Shown piece after piece: positions 1 to 10,604 of a stretch of 64,000 nucleotides of DNA (its first letter is position 1; each line of letters begins with the position of its first letter). A program made the translations under genes and the position numbers. Source of the stretch: Syngnathus acus (lineage: Eukaryota > Chordata > Actinopteri > Syngnathiformes > Syngnathidae). The stretch spans positions 1,423,342 through 1,487,341 of the forward strand of contig NC_051090.1 of assembly GCF_901709675.1 (NCBI RefSeq), read 5' to 3'. Under the pieces are notes generated by a model, which saw nothing but the letters and a program-made list of their open reading frames with translations, had not been told where the DNA came from and made no database searches.

Positions 1-3000
1 CCACTGAGAGCACTTTAACCACTCTCTTCCCTGGTCAGAAGAAGAGAGTCTCACACTTTGCTGCCAAACCAAATGTAAGTTGACCTACAGCTCTTTTTTA
101 CATGTTCGTGCTGTGAGGAAAATAAATCGCGATAAATTAGGATGGGTTGATAGGTTGAGGATGAGCTAACCAATAAAACAAATAAAATATAATAATAATG
201 ATAATAATAAGAATGACTTAAGAGGATGTTGAAGGTAATGTTTTTTTCTTTTGAGAGTTTCTATTGAATCAACTTGTTTTCCTTTTATTTTTTTTTGTTT
301 GTCAGACGGACGGACCTTCAAAGAACGTGGTCCGGCCACACAGGAGACCCACGGCTCAGGAGGTTTGCTATCAGCGCTTGCAGTTGGCGCAGCAGCAAGC
401 TGCTCAGCTTGCCGCTTCGGTCAAACCACAAAGCACACCCAGCAGCGGCTCTTCAGGAGAGAAGAAGAGGATCGCACATCGTCCCAACCCCTTGACAATA
501 CCCTCCAAGGCCACAAGTATGTCATTCGTCTTTATTTTGGGTGTGAAAAAGGACCCATGATTTGAGTCTTACTAATATTAACCATGTATTTGCCTATAAC
601 ACGAGGAGGTTGAATGATGTCTCTTTGTAAAATGTCCCAATTTGTTTCGTGCAGGTTCTCAAGATGCCAAAGCAGCTGGTAGCCTGCCCGTGAAGAGCCA
701 AACCACAGCCGGTATCTTGTCAAAGACCACGTCCACCGTTGCACAAAAACGAGTGGCTCACACACCCACCCTCAAGGTATAGTTCATCTCGAGAATGTAA
801 AATCAGGTGGTGAAAATCAGGATTATTTGATACCAGATGGATTGTGTGTGTGTGTGTGTGTTCCCTCAGAGTTCTTCTATGAAGCGTCCCATCATCCCCG
901 TTGATTTTGGGGCCAAAGTCCCCAACATTATTCGCCAGCGCTACCTCAACAATTTCATCGACGAGTGTATCAAATTTTGCCCGTCGGAGGATGTTGCTTT
1001 CCAGATGGTAGGAATGTCGAAGGGTCTATCTCAATTGCTTTTCCTTGACGACAAATGTTTTTTTTGTCCTGTCAGGGCCTTGACGAGGAAAAGCTAGTCT
1101 ATGACCGCAGCAACACCAAGAAAATCTATGTCAATCTAGCGGTCAACACGCTGAAGAAGCTCCGTAACAGCAGCAGCAGCAGCAGCAGCTCTCGCTCCTC
1201 GCCTGCCATCAGTATGTCACCACCGATGTCATACACTCATGTAACGTGGACTGACTTATTTGTCTATGTTGCTTTACAGAGGAGGTGGCTTTACCTCCTT
1301 CGAGGAAAGCCCAGTCTCATCAGGAAGTTCTGGGAGGTCGTCTCGCAGCTACCACCAGTTTCACTGTCAATAGGATGGGTAGACAGCTCGAGGAGAAGCT
1401 CCATGGTGAGGCCATTTGCTTTGTTTCTCATGAACCCTTTCCTCAATCAGTGATCTCATAGTACCTTTAAGAGCAATAGACCTTTGAGTTCAACCAGATT
1501 TTTGGGAAGTGTCATCTTTTGAAATAAATTTCATAGCATATTATTATGCAAATGACAAGTGCAGTTAAGCTATGGCTGAAACTGAGAAGGGACAATCGAA
1601 ACGAAGCACCAAGATTGCACACAAAAGCTGATATTTGTGGTTGCACTTATTTGACCGGCTCAGAATCAACGTTTTGCTCTGCCGCACTTTAGGAGCATCG
1701 TTTTACAGGAAGCTGAAGGCATATTTGATGACAGAGGAACAGCTGCAGGAGCACGGATACCCTCGATTGAACCCCAACGCAACAGGGAAGGCCGTTATAT
1801 ACAACCTCCCAGAGAAGAAGGCCGTCACGGACCGTAAGTATTAAGTAGACAGACACAGACTAGCCATTGGATCTCATTTGATGCAGGTGTTCATTTGGGG
1901 AGTAGAAATGTACATTCCGGAAATGTTTCCTCAAAACCCTTTTTCTCCTTTGGCCCGTTTGTAGCGTTCACCAAGATATGCTGCAGATGCGGTGCAGAGT
2001 ACCAAGTCAACGTCAAGGGTAACTGTATTCGTAGGGAAGAGTGCGCTTTTCACTGGGGACGTTTGCGCAGGCAGAAAGGTAAGGTGCTTGTCGTTGGGCT
2101 GTGCAAAATGGCGCAAATTCTTCTTGACGTCAGTCCTGTCGTGGCAGTGGCTGGAGGCTGGGAGACCATGTACAGCTGCTGCTCCGGGGCCGTGGGCTCG
2201 CCAGGCTGCCAAATGGCCCAGGTATCGTCAACTCTCAGAAGCATTTCAAAGCCAATGAATGGAGCCTTGAATATCCACGCTGCACATTTATTTCCTTAGC
2301 AACACGTTCAGGATGGGCGCAAGGAGTCATTAGATGGCTTTGTGACCACGTTCAGCAAAGCTCTCCCAGGAGATGGCAATGGAGGAGTGTTTGCCTTGGA
2401 TTGTGAAATGGTAGGCCACCCCTCATAAATGTAAATGATTATTTCATTTGTTTTTTCTCATTGCTTAGTGCTGACTGAAAGCTTTTCACTTGTTTTGTGT
2501 CCTCAGTGTTACACAAAGCAAGGCCTGGAGCTGACGAGAGTCACGGTCATAAACTCCGACTTAAAAGTCCTCTACGACACATTTGTCAAACCTGAGAGCA
2601 AAGTGGTTGACTTTAACACACGGTTTGTCGACGCTCCAAATCCTGAATTTAGCCGCTTCTGAAATGAAGATCTGCCAACAAAAAAAAAAAACCAACTATA
2701 TTCTGAAGTGTTTTTGTTTGTTTGCAGATTTTCCGGCGTGACGGCCGAGGACTTGGATGGTGCCACCATCACCTTGAGAGATGTTCAGGCTGTGCTGCTC
2801 AGTATGTTCAGTGCCGAGTCCATCTTGTTGGGACACAGCCTGGAGAGCGACCTCCTGGCTCTCAAGGTAGATTTAATCAAATTGCATTGTATAAATGCAT
2901 TGTGATGAAAAAAAAAGAAATAACGTCAATTCAAGTATGAACATATTGACGGATGACACGTCTGTGGGCAAAACTATTTCAGCTGATTCACAGTTCAGTG

Positions 3001-3381
3001 GTAGACACAGCCATCGTGTTTCCTCACCGACTTGGTTTACCCTACAAACGTGCCTTGAGGAACCTGATGGCCGACTACCTCAAACGCATCATCCAGGACA
3101 GCGGTGAGAGACATTGCACACACTTAGCGGCGTTTTGGTTTGAGAATGATTATGTTTTACATGGAAAACATTTTGACATTTGAGAAATGACATTTCAAAT
3201 TCGATTTTTATTTCTTTAGTGCAAATTTGTTCTGTCCCATGCCCCTTAAAAGCAGCAGCAGCAGCAGCAGCTTTCATTTCCCTGTTTTACAGTCGAAGGC
3301 CACGACTCGAGCGAAGATGCCGCCGCCTGCATGGAACTGATGATGTGGAGGCTGAAGGAGGACGCAAAAGTCAAGAGATGA
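1..3381 (+). CDS. rexo1: RNA exonuclease 1 homolog (REXO1 / Elongin-A binding protein 1), 3' part of gene
   Basis: Fourteen exons carry one open frame to a TGA: 1-74 (first full codon at 3), 306-516, 655-776, 870-1007, 1076-1211, 1280-1405, 1693-1833, 1965-2078, 2148-2221, 2300-2410, 2507-2622, 2728-2866, 2983-3103, 3293-3381. About 569 residues are visible; the N-terminal half lies upstream of the window. Early exons hold repeated KKR(I/V)(A/S)H motifs and the EloA-BP1 region ([20 protein letters not shown]), followed by a serine run from an AGC repeat. A Cys-rich module follows ([21 protein letters not shown]). The C-terminus is a DEDDh 3'-5' exonuclease of the RNase T/REXO family: FALDCEM supplies D and E, GHSLESD the second D, and GHDSSEDA the final H and D. 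All catalytic residues are present. Known family: nuclear RNA exonuclease that binds elongin A. Assignment rests on remembered similarity to human REXO1, including the ending EDAKVKR. Confidence 0.93.
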
Positions 3382-4140
3382 CCTCACGCCACCCTTTCAG
3401 ACCTAAGAAGGACATTTGGAGATGTTGGGATGGGTAAGCCCAGTTTTGAGCACAAACAGGCCAGAAGCACCTCGTGTGGCTTCTCGCCAATGACGGAGAT
3501 AAGCAATAGAAGCGAGCCCTCGTTATCAGTGTTACCTCCATTGATAATTCAGTCCTGACTTGTGAGTCAAAGTGCAGCGTTTGAGTCGTTTTTAACGTCC
3601 AAAGCCAAACAATTTAGAGAAAAGACTCGTGTTGTCCACAGAAGGAGGAGGATTGTTGTCATTTCTTTGGCAGGCCACATTGCACTAGAGAAAAGCGCTT
3701 GACGTGTCTCAAGTGCAAGTTCTTCATCGGTGTTAACACGCGTTAACTTCACTTATTCCCTGTTGTACATGAAGTGCGTCGCTCTCGTGCTCCCATGAAA
3801 ACGCACTCGCTCTTTTTCTACATTGCGCCAACGTCCCAACGTTGGTAAGGCTAATTTTTGTCACAAAAGCGTGACTTACCTTATCATTATTTGTTCATAA
3901 CTATTTAATATATTGACAGTATATCACTGTAGTTTTCAGTAGGGATCTCTGTCATGTGCTCTGCATGTACATCAGGACATTTCTAAGTTTTGTATCATCG
4001 GCCCGCACAGTTAAATCCAATCTATATGAAGTACATACCCTGTTGTTAGGTGGGTAAAGACACACCCAATGCTGTAAATAAGCTCAATGCCATTTTCTTT
4101 TGTATTTCTGTATTTTTGCTCATTTTTCTTTTATATTAAA
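3382..4140 (+). other. rexo1: rexo1 3' UTR with ATTAAA signal
   Basis: Non-coding stretch after the rexo1 stop. The nearest polyadenylation-like hexamer is ATTAAA at 4135-4140, in an AT-rich, T-rich context. No AATAAA was noticed between the stop and this point; the next one seen is at 5231-5236 and looks too distal. The transcript end is inferred. Confidence 0.45.
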
Positions 4141-4159
4141 AGGGTATTAGTAGAAAAAG

Positions 4160-7100
4160 TTTTTGGTTCTTGTGTGGAGGGGTTAGTGACAGTTGTGTCC
4201 GACCGAGTACAGTGCAGGACCTCTGGACAGCAGAGCAGGTGCAGCTGCTGTAAACCAACACGTGACAAATGGGAGTGAAAGGCTAAAGTGAGAGGCCCAT
4301 CCTTTGCCTATTAAGCTCCTCACATCGCATGTCAGGATGTATTTCCCCACGGCAAGGCCAGAGAGCCCAGGTATGAAAAGAGCCAGATAGCTGGGATCAA
4401 TAGCCACACAATGTTGCGGTGACAGCGAGGGGGGGGGCTTCCTCGTGCGTATTGACTGTTGCAGAGGATTTCTGGAACAAAGCAGCTTAGAGAGATCGTC
4501 TTCATTATCAAATTCGATTAATGCACGCTTTTCTCTCACCTTTGAATGGTGTGGGGGTCACGCTGATCTGAAATGGACCCCATGCTGAGGGATGGGGAGC
4601 TCAATTATCTCTGTGTGAGTCTGAGCAAAGAATCGTTTGACTCAACTTTTTCCATGATGTAATGTCGCAATTGAATGACTGGCTATTCTGGTTATTTATC
4701 TAACCAGTGTGCGTGAACTTGGTCAATGTCAATCAAAGTCTGGACTGTGTCATAGCCAGTGTCAGAGCTCACAGCGTGATCCTAGCCGCTGACCCGCCGC
4801 CTGCTCTCCCACTCCCGTCTAAGGTCAAAGGCCGGCCGGCCTTATCGATTCCCCCCACGAAGGGGCGCGCTTTAGCTCGCTCTCCGGGCCCAACTGCTCC
4901 TGTACCACCTCGATTGTGTCCCACACGCCGATTGATCCGGTCGCTATCCGAGGGGACCCTCCATTCAGATCACTGACAACTACAAAGGTCCCCTCTTGAC
5001 AGATCGTGTCAATATAAATTTCCACTATTGATAAGTCATTAAAGAAAGGCAGGACATAAGGGGCCTTGCTTTTGAAAACATCTGTTAAACAGGCGACATC
5101 AACCCCCCAAAAAAAAGAAAACAAAGGAGTATGCTCTCTCCTCATTCCCATCTGCGCACTATTAGACAAGCGTATTCAATTGAAGGACTCAGAATTGTAC
5201 AATTAATATAAAAATTATTACCTACATCATAATAAAATTTTTGAAATAATATATTGTGATTGACAAAAGTTTTTCTCTTCATGAAGAATGAAATATGCGT
5301 TCACAAGTAGGCATCTGTGATGTCTTCACCTGTCCAGTGATGTGACTGGCCTTTTGTCTTTCATGCACTGTAATCCATGCATGTGTTAAGCGGATCTCCT
5401 AAGAGGAGGATCGCTGCTTTTGACTGCTTTACATCCTACGGGGGGGGCGGGGTAGCATGGGGGATCACTGAAATCCACTAACTACTCATTTTCTCACCCT
5501 TTGGTCTTCAATGCAAGCTACTTATGCTCTGGTGATTATATGTGTTGCACCAAATTACTAAAGGATGCTACATAGACGTAAAATAGTGATTCAAGCCATC
5601 TTGACATGACATAAATCGTACTTTGCATTCAAGTGGCGTCATGTTCCTAAAGCTCGTCAAACTGCAGTTGGGGACAGAAAAACTTCTTACCTGAAACGAA
5701 CTGGAGAAAAAGAAGTGTCGTGACTTTTGGGACACCCCGAACGTGCCTCGGCTCATTAAAGCTTGGGAAAGCAAGTTTTATGAACTTGGCAAGAAAAGAG
5801 CTCCAAAACTAAAAGACTAATTAGCTCTTATTGTGGCTCCCACTTGCTCATGTGGGAACTTGCAGCATCTAGCCCATTAGGGAATTGAGAAGACACTCGA
5901 TGGCGACGAGGTGAACTCGGCCAAGACCTCTGTGGCCTTCCCAGAGGGAAACGATGGCGGCGGGTTAGGGGGGGTGGCGGTGGCAACGACTCCAGTCAGT
6001 GCTGGTGGCTCTGGGATGGGGAGGGTCACACACAAGCTCGCTCTTTGTGTGCTTTTAATCCCCCCAGCCAACACAGCTTTGGCCAGGTTTCATCATGAAA
6101 GTGCCATGAAATAACTACTTTTTTTTTTTTCCTCTTGCACTAAATCTCCCTTAATCCTACGGGCTGCCGAGACAAAGGCCTCTGGGACCTAATCCCGGAG
6201 CTTTTAGTGGGCCTGAAGGGCTGGCCGACAGAGCCTCTTCTAAATGACTTATTTCTATCGGACACTAATATAGCTTGACAGCCAGGAACAGCGAAAGGAG
6301 GAAGACAAAAAGGCCAAGTTGGGGGGCTAAGAAAAAAGTCCACAAACATCTTCACATATTTTCAAAGTCTGAGCTGTTGCTGATGAGAGTGGGTGGGTGA
6401 AGTCCAAGAATTTGTCTTCATGCTCTAGTCATTTTTTTTTTTTTTACTTTTAAAAATCTACTAAGCTTTGCTAGGTATTTTCTAAACAATAAAATAAACT
6501 TTATTTACTATACATGCTATGAATTCAAGAAATAAAAACAGTTGAATATTTATACAAAACAAATCTAGTCTTGATATATAAACACACATATTAGGCTATG
6601 TTATTTTACATTCCTATATATGTCTACAGTACAATATAACATTTTTCTACTACTTCTTACGACTATTTACACTCCACAATTTTGTTTTAGTCGTTAGTAT
6701 TATTTATACTTGCATTGTTTTTTCCCCTAATAACACAAACCTGAAATACACAGCAAAATCTTTTTTTGCATATTGATACAGAGGTGGTTCGGTTGTCTGT
6801 GATAACTTATTAGCTGCTTGCATGTACTTGAAGAAGTTAACAGAAATATTTGAATACCTAAGAAAGTGGCCTGTGGGTGCCTGACAGACTCACACTGCAA
6901 ACATGCAAGCCTTTAACTTTTCAAAGTTTTCCAACACTTGAAAATAGCAAAATAGCCATATTAACCTAACCGATAACCACGACATTCATTCTGAATATAA
7001 AGTGAAACGCCAATGTTTATAATGCAACTCTGAGCTCTCTGGGAACCTTCCTAATTGAGTTTGCTTTGAAGAAGTTCTCAACAGGTTTGAGTTGGGATTA

Positions 7101-7490
7101 CCTTCACACAGTGACAGTTTACCCGAGGAAATATGTGTGTGTTAGCAAAACAAACCCCCCTGGGAAGAGAAGAGAAGAGGGGATTTTGGCAGGGGCCGTC
7201 CGTCAAAGGCAGCACCATGATGGGAGAAGGAAAAAAAGGGCTGACTGAGGAGGAGGAGAAGGCTGCTATTTTAATCTGGGCTGCCTCAGAGATTAGCCCA
7301 CCACATTGTTTTAATTGTTTTAACGCCCGCTTGTAGGGGGATCCTTGGCATAAATCTCCCAAGTTCAATGGTTTGAAAAACTTGAGCCCGCTGCCACCCC
7401 ACGCACCCTCCTCCTCATCCCACCTAATCCCAGCTAATACCTTTCTTTCTATTGGCTAATGGTCGAAGGGAGCCTGGCTAAATGCTTGTT
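4160..7490. other. Intergenic region between rexo1 and the Dmbx-like gene; no gene seen
   Basis: No exon-like open frame with plausible splice sites was found on either strand. The region is AT-rich at 6420-6780. It contains T and A homopolymers and several TAATCC/GGATTA motifs (reported separately). It is the natural place for enhancers of the downstream homeobox gene, but nothing here proves that. Confidence 0.5.
6152..7430. promoter_or_regulatory. Four TAATCC/GGATTA K50-homeodomain sites upstream of the homeobox gene
   Basis: TAATCC occurs at 6152-6157, 6190-6195 and 7425-7430, and its complement GGATTA at 7095-7100. This is the preferred core of K50 paired-like homeodomains such as Otx, Gsc, Pitx and Dmbx. 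The last copy lies just upstream of the inferred promoter. A six-base core occurs often by chance, so the function (Otx input or autoregulation) is inference. Confidence 0.3.
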
Positions 7491-7607
7491 AAATAGCGCA
7501 GGCCGACAATGCTCGCAAGCAGCTGAGACCAACCGGGAGCTCCTGCACTGGGGATATACGCTTGGACCGCACCGAGAACTCCTAGAAAGACAGGATTACC
7601 ATCGCAG
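7449..7607 (+). promoter_or_regulatory. Promoter and non-coding exon 1 of the Dmbx-like gene
   Basis: A reverse CCAAT box (ATTGGCTAAT at 7451-7460) and a TTAAATAG TATA-like stretch near 7489-7496 precede a GC-richer segment. That segment ends in a good donor after 7607 (ATCGCAG|GTAAAC). The coding exon begins at 8211 behind an acceptor, so an upstream non-coding exon is required and this is the best candidate. The transcription start is placed near 7520 by inference. Confidence 0.45.
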
Positions 7608-8211
7608 GTAAACCACCTGTACAAACGCACAATTTCCAAATTCAATCATTAAAAAAGAACTTGATTGGCATATTTGCTCAACATTTATGTCATTGCATTT
7701 GGTCAAAAGTTAAGTTGCGATACTCACTGCCATGAGTTCTTGGAGCGGGCCTGCCCAAAGTTAGGCCTGTGTGTCAATTGTGGCTTTTTTTTTGCCTGCT
7801 TTTTATTTCGAATGGCAGACTTAAAATTGTAATGCAATGATTTCTTTAATGTTTAATGAAAGTGTGCCACACTATTTTGTAATTCTAATTCTAATTGTCA
7901 TTTATTTTATCAAGTTAAATACGACATCATTTTTTTACATTTTTTGTTTGTTTTTCAGATATCACACTATATACTAATAGCTTTTTGCTGTATCAAAAAC
8001 GATTTAGGCATGTTTTTCTATACATAGCATATTAAATTGGTTATAGCATGTTCCATAAACAGAATGTGGGCCTCTTCCTGACGGTTTTTTCTTTCTATAC
8101 CTTGCCTAATATTGAACTTAATCTTAAGGTTTTTTTTTTCCCAATTCTTATCAAACTGATTTGATTTCTTAAAAAAAAAAAAAAAAATCCTCTCTGGGAT
8201 TTGTGTGCAGC

Positions 8212-9581
8212 ATGTTCCCCCTGCATGGCGTCAACGCAGCGATGCTGCTGGAGCTTCACCAGCAGATGGCGCCACAGTACAGCAGCGTCTACCCCGTGGC
8301 CAGCCCCGCGGCGCGCACCCTGTCGGTGGCCGAGAGACTTGCAGGTACGTCACCCGACAACAACTGTCCAGACAGACTTAGTGGGTTTCATTGGTTTGTT
8401 TTTATACTAACGTGATGAACCTAGAAAATGCACACTCCAGCTGCATTGATGTTTATGAAGTTATTTCTGTATCTGGCACCAGAACTTATACTGGAGGCAC
8501 GCTATGGGAACCAGCAGAAGCAGCGCCGCAGCCGCACGGCCTTCACGGTGTCCCAGCTGCGGGCTCTGGAGAACGCTTTTGAGCAAAGCCAGTACCCTGA
8601 TGTCGGCATGAGAGAGAGGCTGGCGGTTTGCATCAACTTGCCCGAGGCTCGCATTCAGGTCAGCTTCCAGACAACACTGCATGTATTTGTTTACTTGTGC
8701 TATGATTGGTTTCTCTTCAGACAGCACCACATTTGGAGTTCTCCTGGCTTTTTCCACAATACATAATATTGAACATTTATTTTTGTATTTACAATTGGCA
8801 CCATCCACTTGAAACTTGGTAAAGCTGTTCTTTGTAAACAACACCAACTTAGAATGGGAGGAATTTCCCACCCTCTTAAGTAATGCCAGAGACGTAATAG
8901 GTGTGTGTGTGTGTGTGTGTGTGGTTACACACACATGCGACACTCACCACTTCTCCTATGTTGAAAGTGATGCTGCTCTATTTTATGTCACGCCTGCTGA
9001 CATAATGAATTGATAGCGTAAAGCACCTAAATGTCTTACCCCCAACGGTATAATACGTGTTGAATTTAAGCGTTTGTATTTTTGTCTCATCCATTCAGGT
9101 GTGGTTTAAAAACAGGAGAGCAAAATATCGCAAAGGCCAAAGGTGCGTCGACAAAAGTACAGAGGCGGCATTACATGACAGCAAGCTGGGAGAGGAGGGG
9201 GACAGGCAAGACACGGACACATTACCTTCTGAAAGAAACAACGCAATGGGGCGATGTCTGCCTCCCACTCCCGTGTTGGATAAAAAAAGTCATGTTTGCT
9301 CCAGGACAGACTGTCATCTCATCTCCAGGTACCCCATGCGACTTCCCTCCCCTCCACTTTTGTCTTTCACCCCAGCCCAGAGTTACGGCCATCAAGCTTG
9401 CCGGCCACTTTTTGGGATGCTTTCCACAGAGCTTGTTGCCCCTCCGGAGTTCTGGCCGTTTATACAACAGCAGAGCTCGGGCCTGGGGGCTCCTCCATCA
9501 ACCATGACTAAAAACTGCAGCCTCTCCTTTCAGACTGCTTGTTCCAATAAAGCTGTGCTATATTCGAACATTGACTTGTAA
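8212..9581 (+). CDS. Dmbx-family K50 paired-like homeobox transcription factor
   Basis: Three coding exons: 8212-8344, 8483-8658 and 9099-9581, encoding 263 residues. The start is the ATG one base inside the exon, after acceptor TGTGTGCAG. The N-terminus ([18 protein letters not shown]) and the stretch [20 protein letters not shown] match the Dmbx signature LAERLAD(I)ILEARYG. The homeodomain covers about residues 58-117, with WFKN at 105-108, so position 50 is lysine. The last intron splits the homeodomain between positions 46 and 47, the usual place in the paired class. YPDV.MRERLA and [17 protein letters not shown] are also Dmbx-like. The protein is shorter than DMBX1 (about 380 residues), its C-terminal half is divergent, and no OAR motif is visible at its end. 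Expected role: nuclear DNA-binding regulator of midbrain/diencephalon patterning. It is probably a paralogue rather than DMBX1 itself, so no symbol is given. Confidence 0.85.
8901..8923. repeat. (GT)n microsatellite in the Dmbx-like intron
   Basis: About eleven uninterrupted GT dinucleotides lie in the last intron of the homeobox gene, followed closely by an ACACACA stretch that could pair with it. No coding role. Confidence 0.8.
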
Positions 9582-9825
9582 CTGTCCATTTGGGTCCAAC
9601 TACCAGTGTGCACTCTGGAGGCTGTGTGCGTGCGTGCGTGCGTGTGTGTGTGTGCATGCTATTGCGTATTTTCTCTTGACATTTTTACCATACGGTTCGA
9701 TGCTTGCGTAGGAGAAATATATATTGACAATGTTTCTAATTGCACTGCTCTTTAGCTGCAATAACAATGGTAACTTAAGACTGCTTACTTTAATGGATCA
9801 CTGCAATATAAACTAAATCATGTGA

Positions 9826-9831
9826 AATAAA
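9826..9831 (+). promoter_or_regulatory. AATAAA polyadenylation signal of the Dmbx-like gene
   Basis: AATAAA lies 245 bases after the stop codon, giving a short 3' UTR. A GT-rich run follows at a suitable distance. A GC/GT simple repeat (about 9625-9655) lies inside the UTR. Confidence 0.6.
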
Positions 9832-10120
9832 AGTATTTGTATGTAAAATCTCAGTGTCTATTGTTTTTTTCAACGAACTCTTGAACATTTATTTTTCCAC
9901 ATTCAAAGTCAACACTTTCCATATCTTCAATGTATGCTTATGTTAGTGAAAATGTGTTTTGTTTTTCTGGTTGTTTTGTTTTGCATGTCACACATTTGTT
10001 ATGGTCATACCATCAAGCCTATTAGTGACTTTTGTGCAATTCTTAACATAATGGCAAATATAGTATAGTATATTAGTTTTAGGATCACGTCTAACATTTT
10101 CTTTACATCATTGAACATTG

Positions 10121-10245
10121 TACAGTGGATAGAAAAAGTCTACACACCCTTTTTCATTTGCCAGTTTTTGTGATCTAATTCTGTCATATCAAAACATTGT
10201 GACCTGTACAACTCAAATTGAAAATAAATTATTCGATAAAAATAA
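10121..10245. mobile_element. Fragment of a Tc1-like DNA transposon terminus
   Basis: The segment begins TACAGTGGATAGAAAAAGTC and continues with a CTACACACCC stretch, the typical terminus of a common fish Tc1-like element (TA insertion site followed by CAGTG-type ends). Only one end is recognised, and no transposase frame is present. It is a degenerate remnant between the Dmbx-like gene and csnk1g2. Confidence 0.5.
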
Positions 10246-10299
10246 TAATTTTAGGGCTAGTTTTCTTCGGATGGAACTTCAGATAGAGTTCGCACAGTA

Positions 10300-10604
10300 T
10301 TTTTATTTGTAATTCAACGAGTTAAAGTATTGTACTTGTACTTTTACGCCAATGGAAGAGCAAAAAGTGCGGAAGTTGCGCTCTTCCTTTTCCGTATTCC
10401 CGAAAAGGTTGCGGTCCTTTTTTTTTATTTTTACGTAGTAGTGGCGTGAGGCAGTGTGACGCTGTGTCAGGCAGGGTATCGGCAGTCGAGGGAGGCTTAA
10501 AGAGACATCATAGCAACTGGAGGACAAGAGGGGCGAAAAAAGAAACGATTCATACGAACGAAGAGCCATGACTTCGACTGCCCGTCGATAGCTTAAGTCT
10601 AAAG
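10300..10604 (+). promoter_or_regulatory. csnk1g2: Probable csnk1g2 promoter and non-coding exon 1
   Basis: The sequence becomes richer in CpG here and contains a segment ending CTAAAG|GTAATT, with a donor after 10604. The next confident exon starts at 13556 with 5' UTR, so an upstream non-coding exon is needed. The CpG-rich stretch continues past the donor, as at many vertebrate starts. The exact transcription start cannot be read from the sequence. Confidence 0.4.

Noticed and set aside
1693-1720. rexo1 exon starting at 1710 after TTTTACAG
   Set aside because: That acceptor would put a stop in frame; the acceptor GCACTTTAG at 1692 keeps the frame through [10 protein letters not shown].
4183-4539. 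118-codon minus-strand frame between rexo1 and the homeobox gene
   Set aside because: No recognisable domain, no splice sites, low-complexity G run inside, and no promoter or polyadenylation context.
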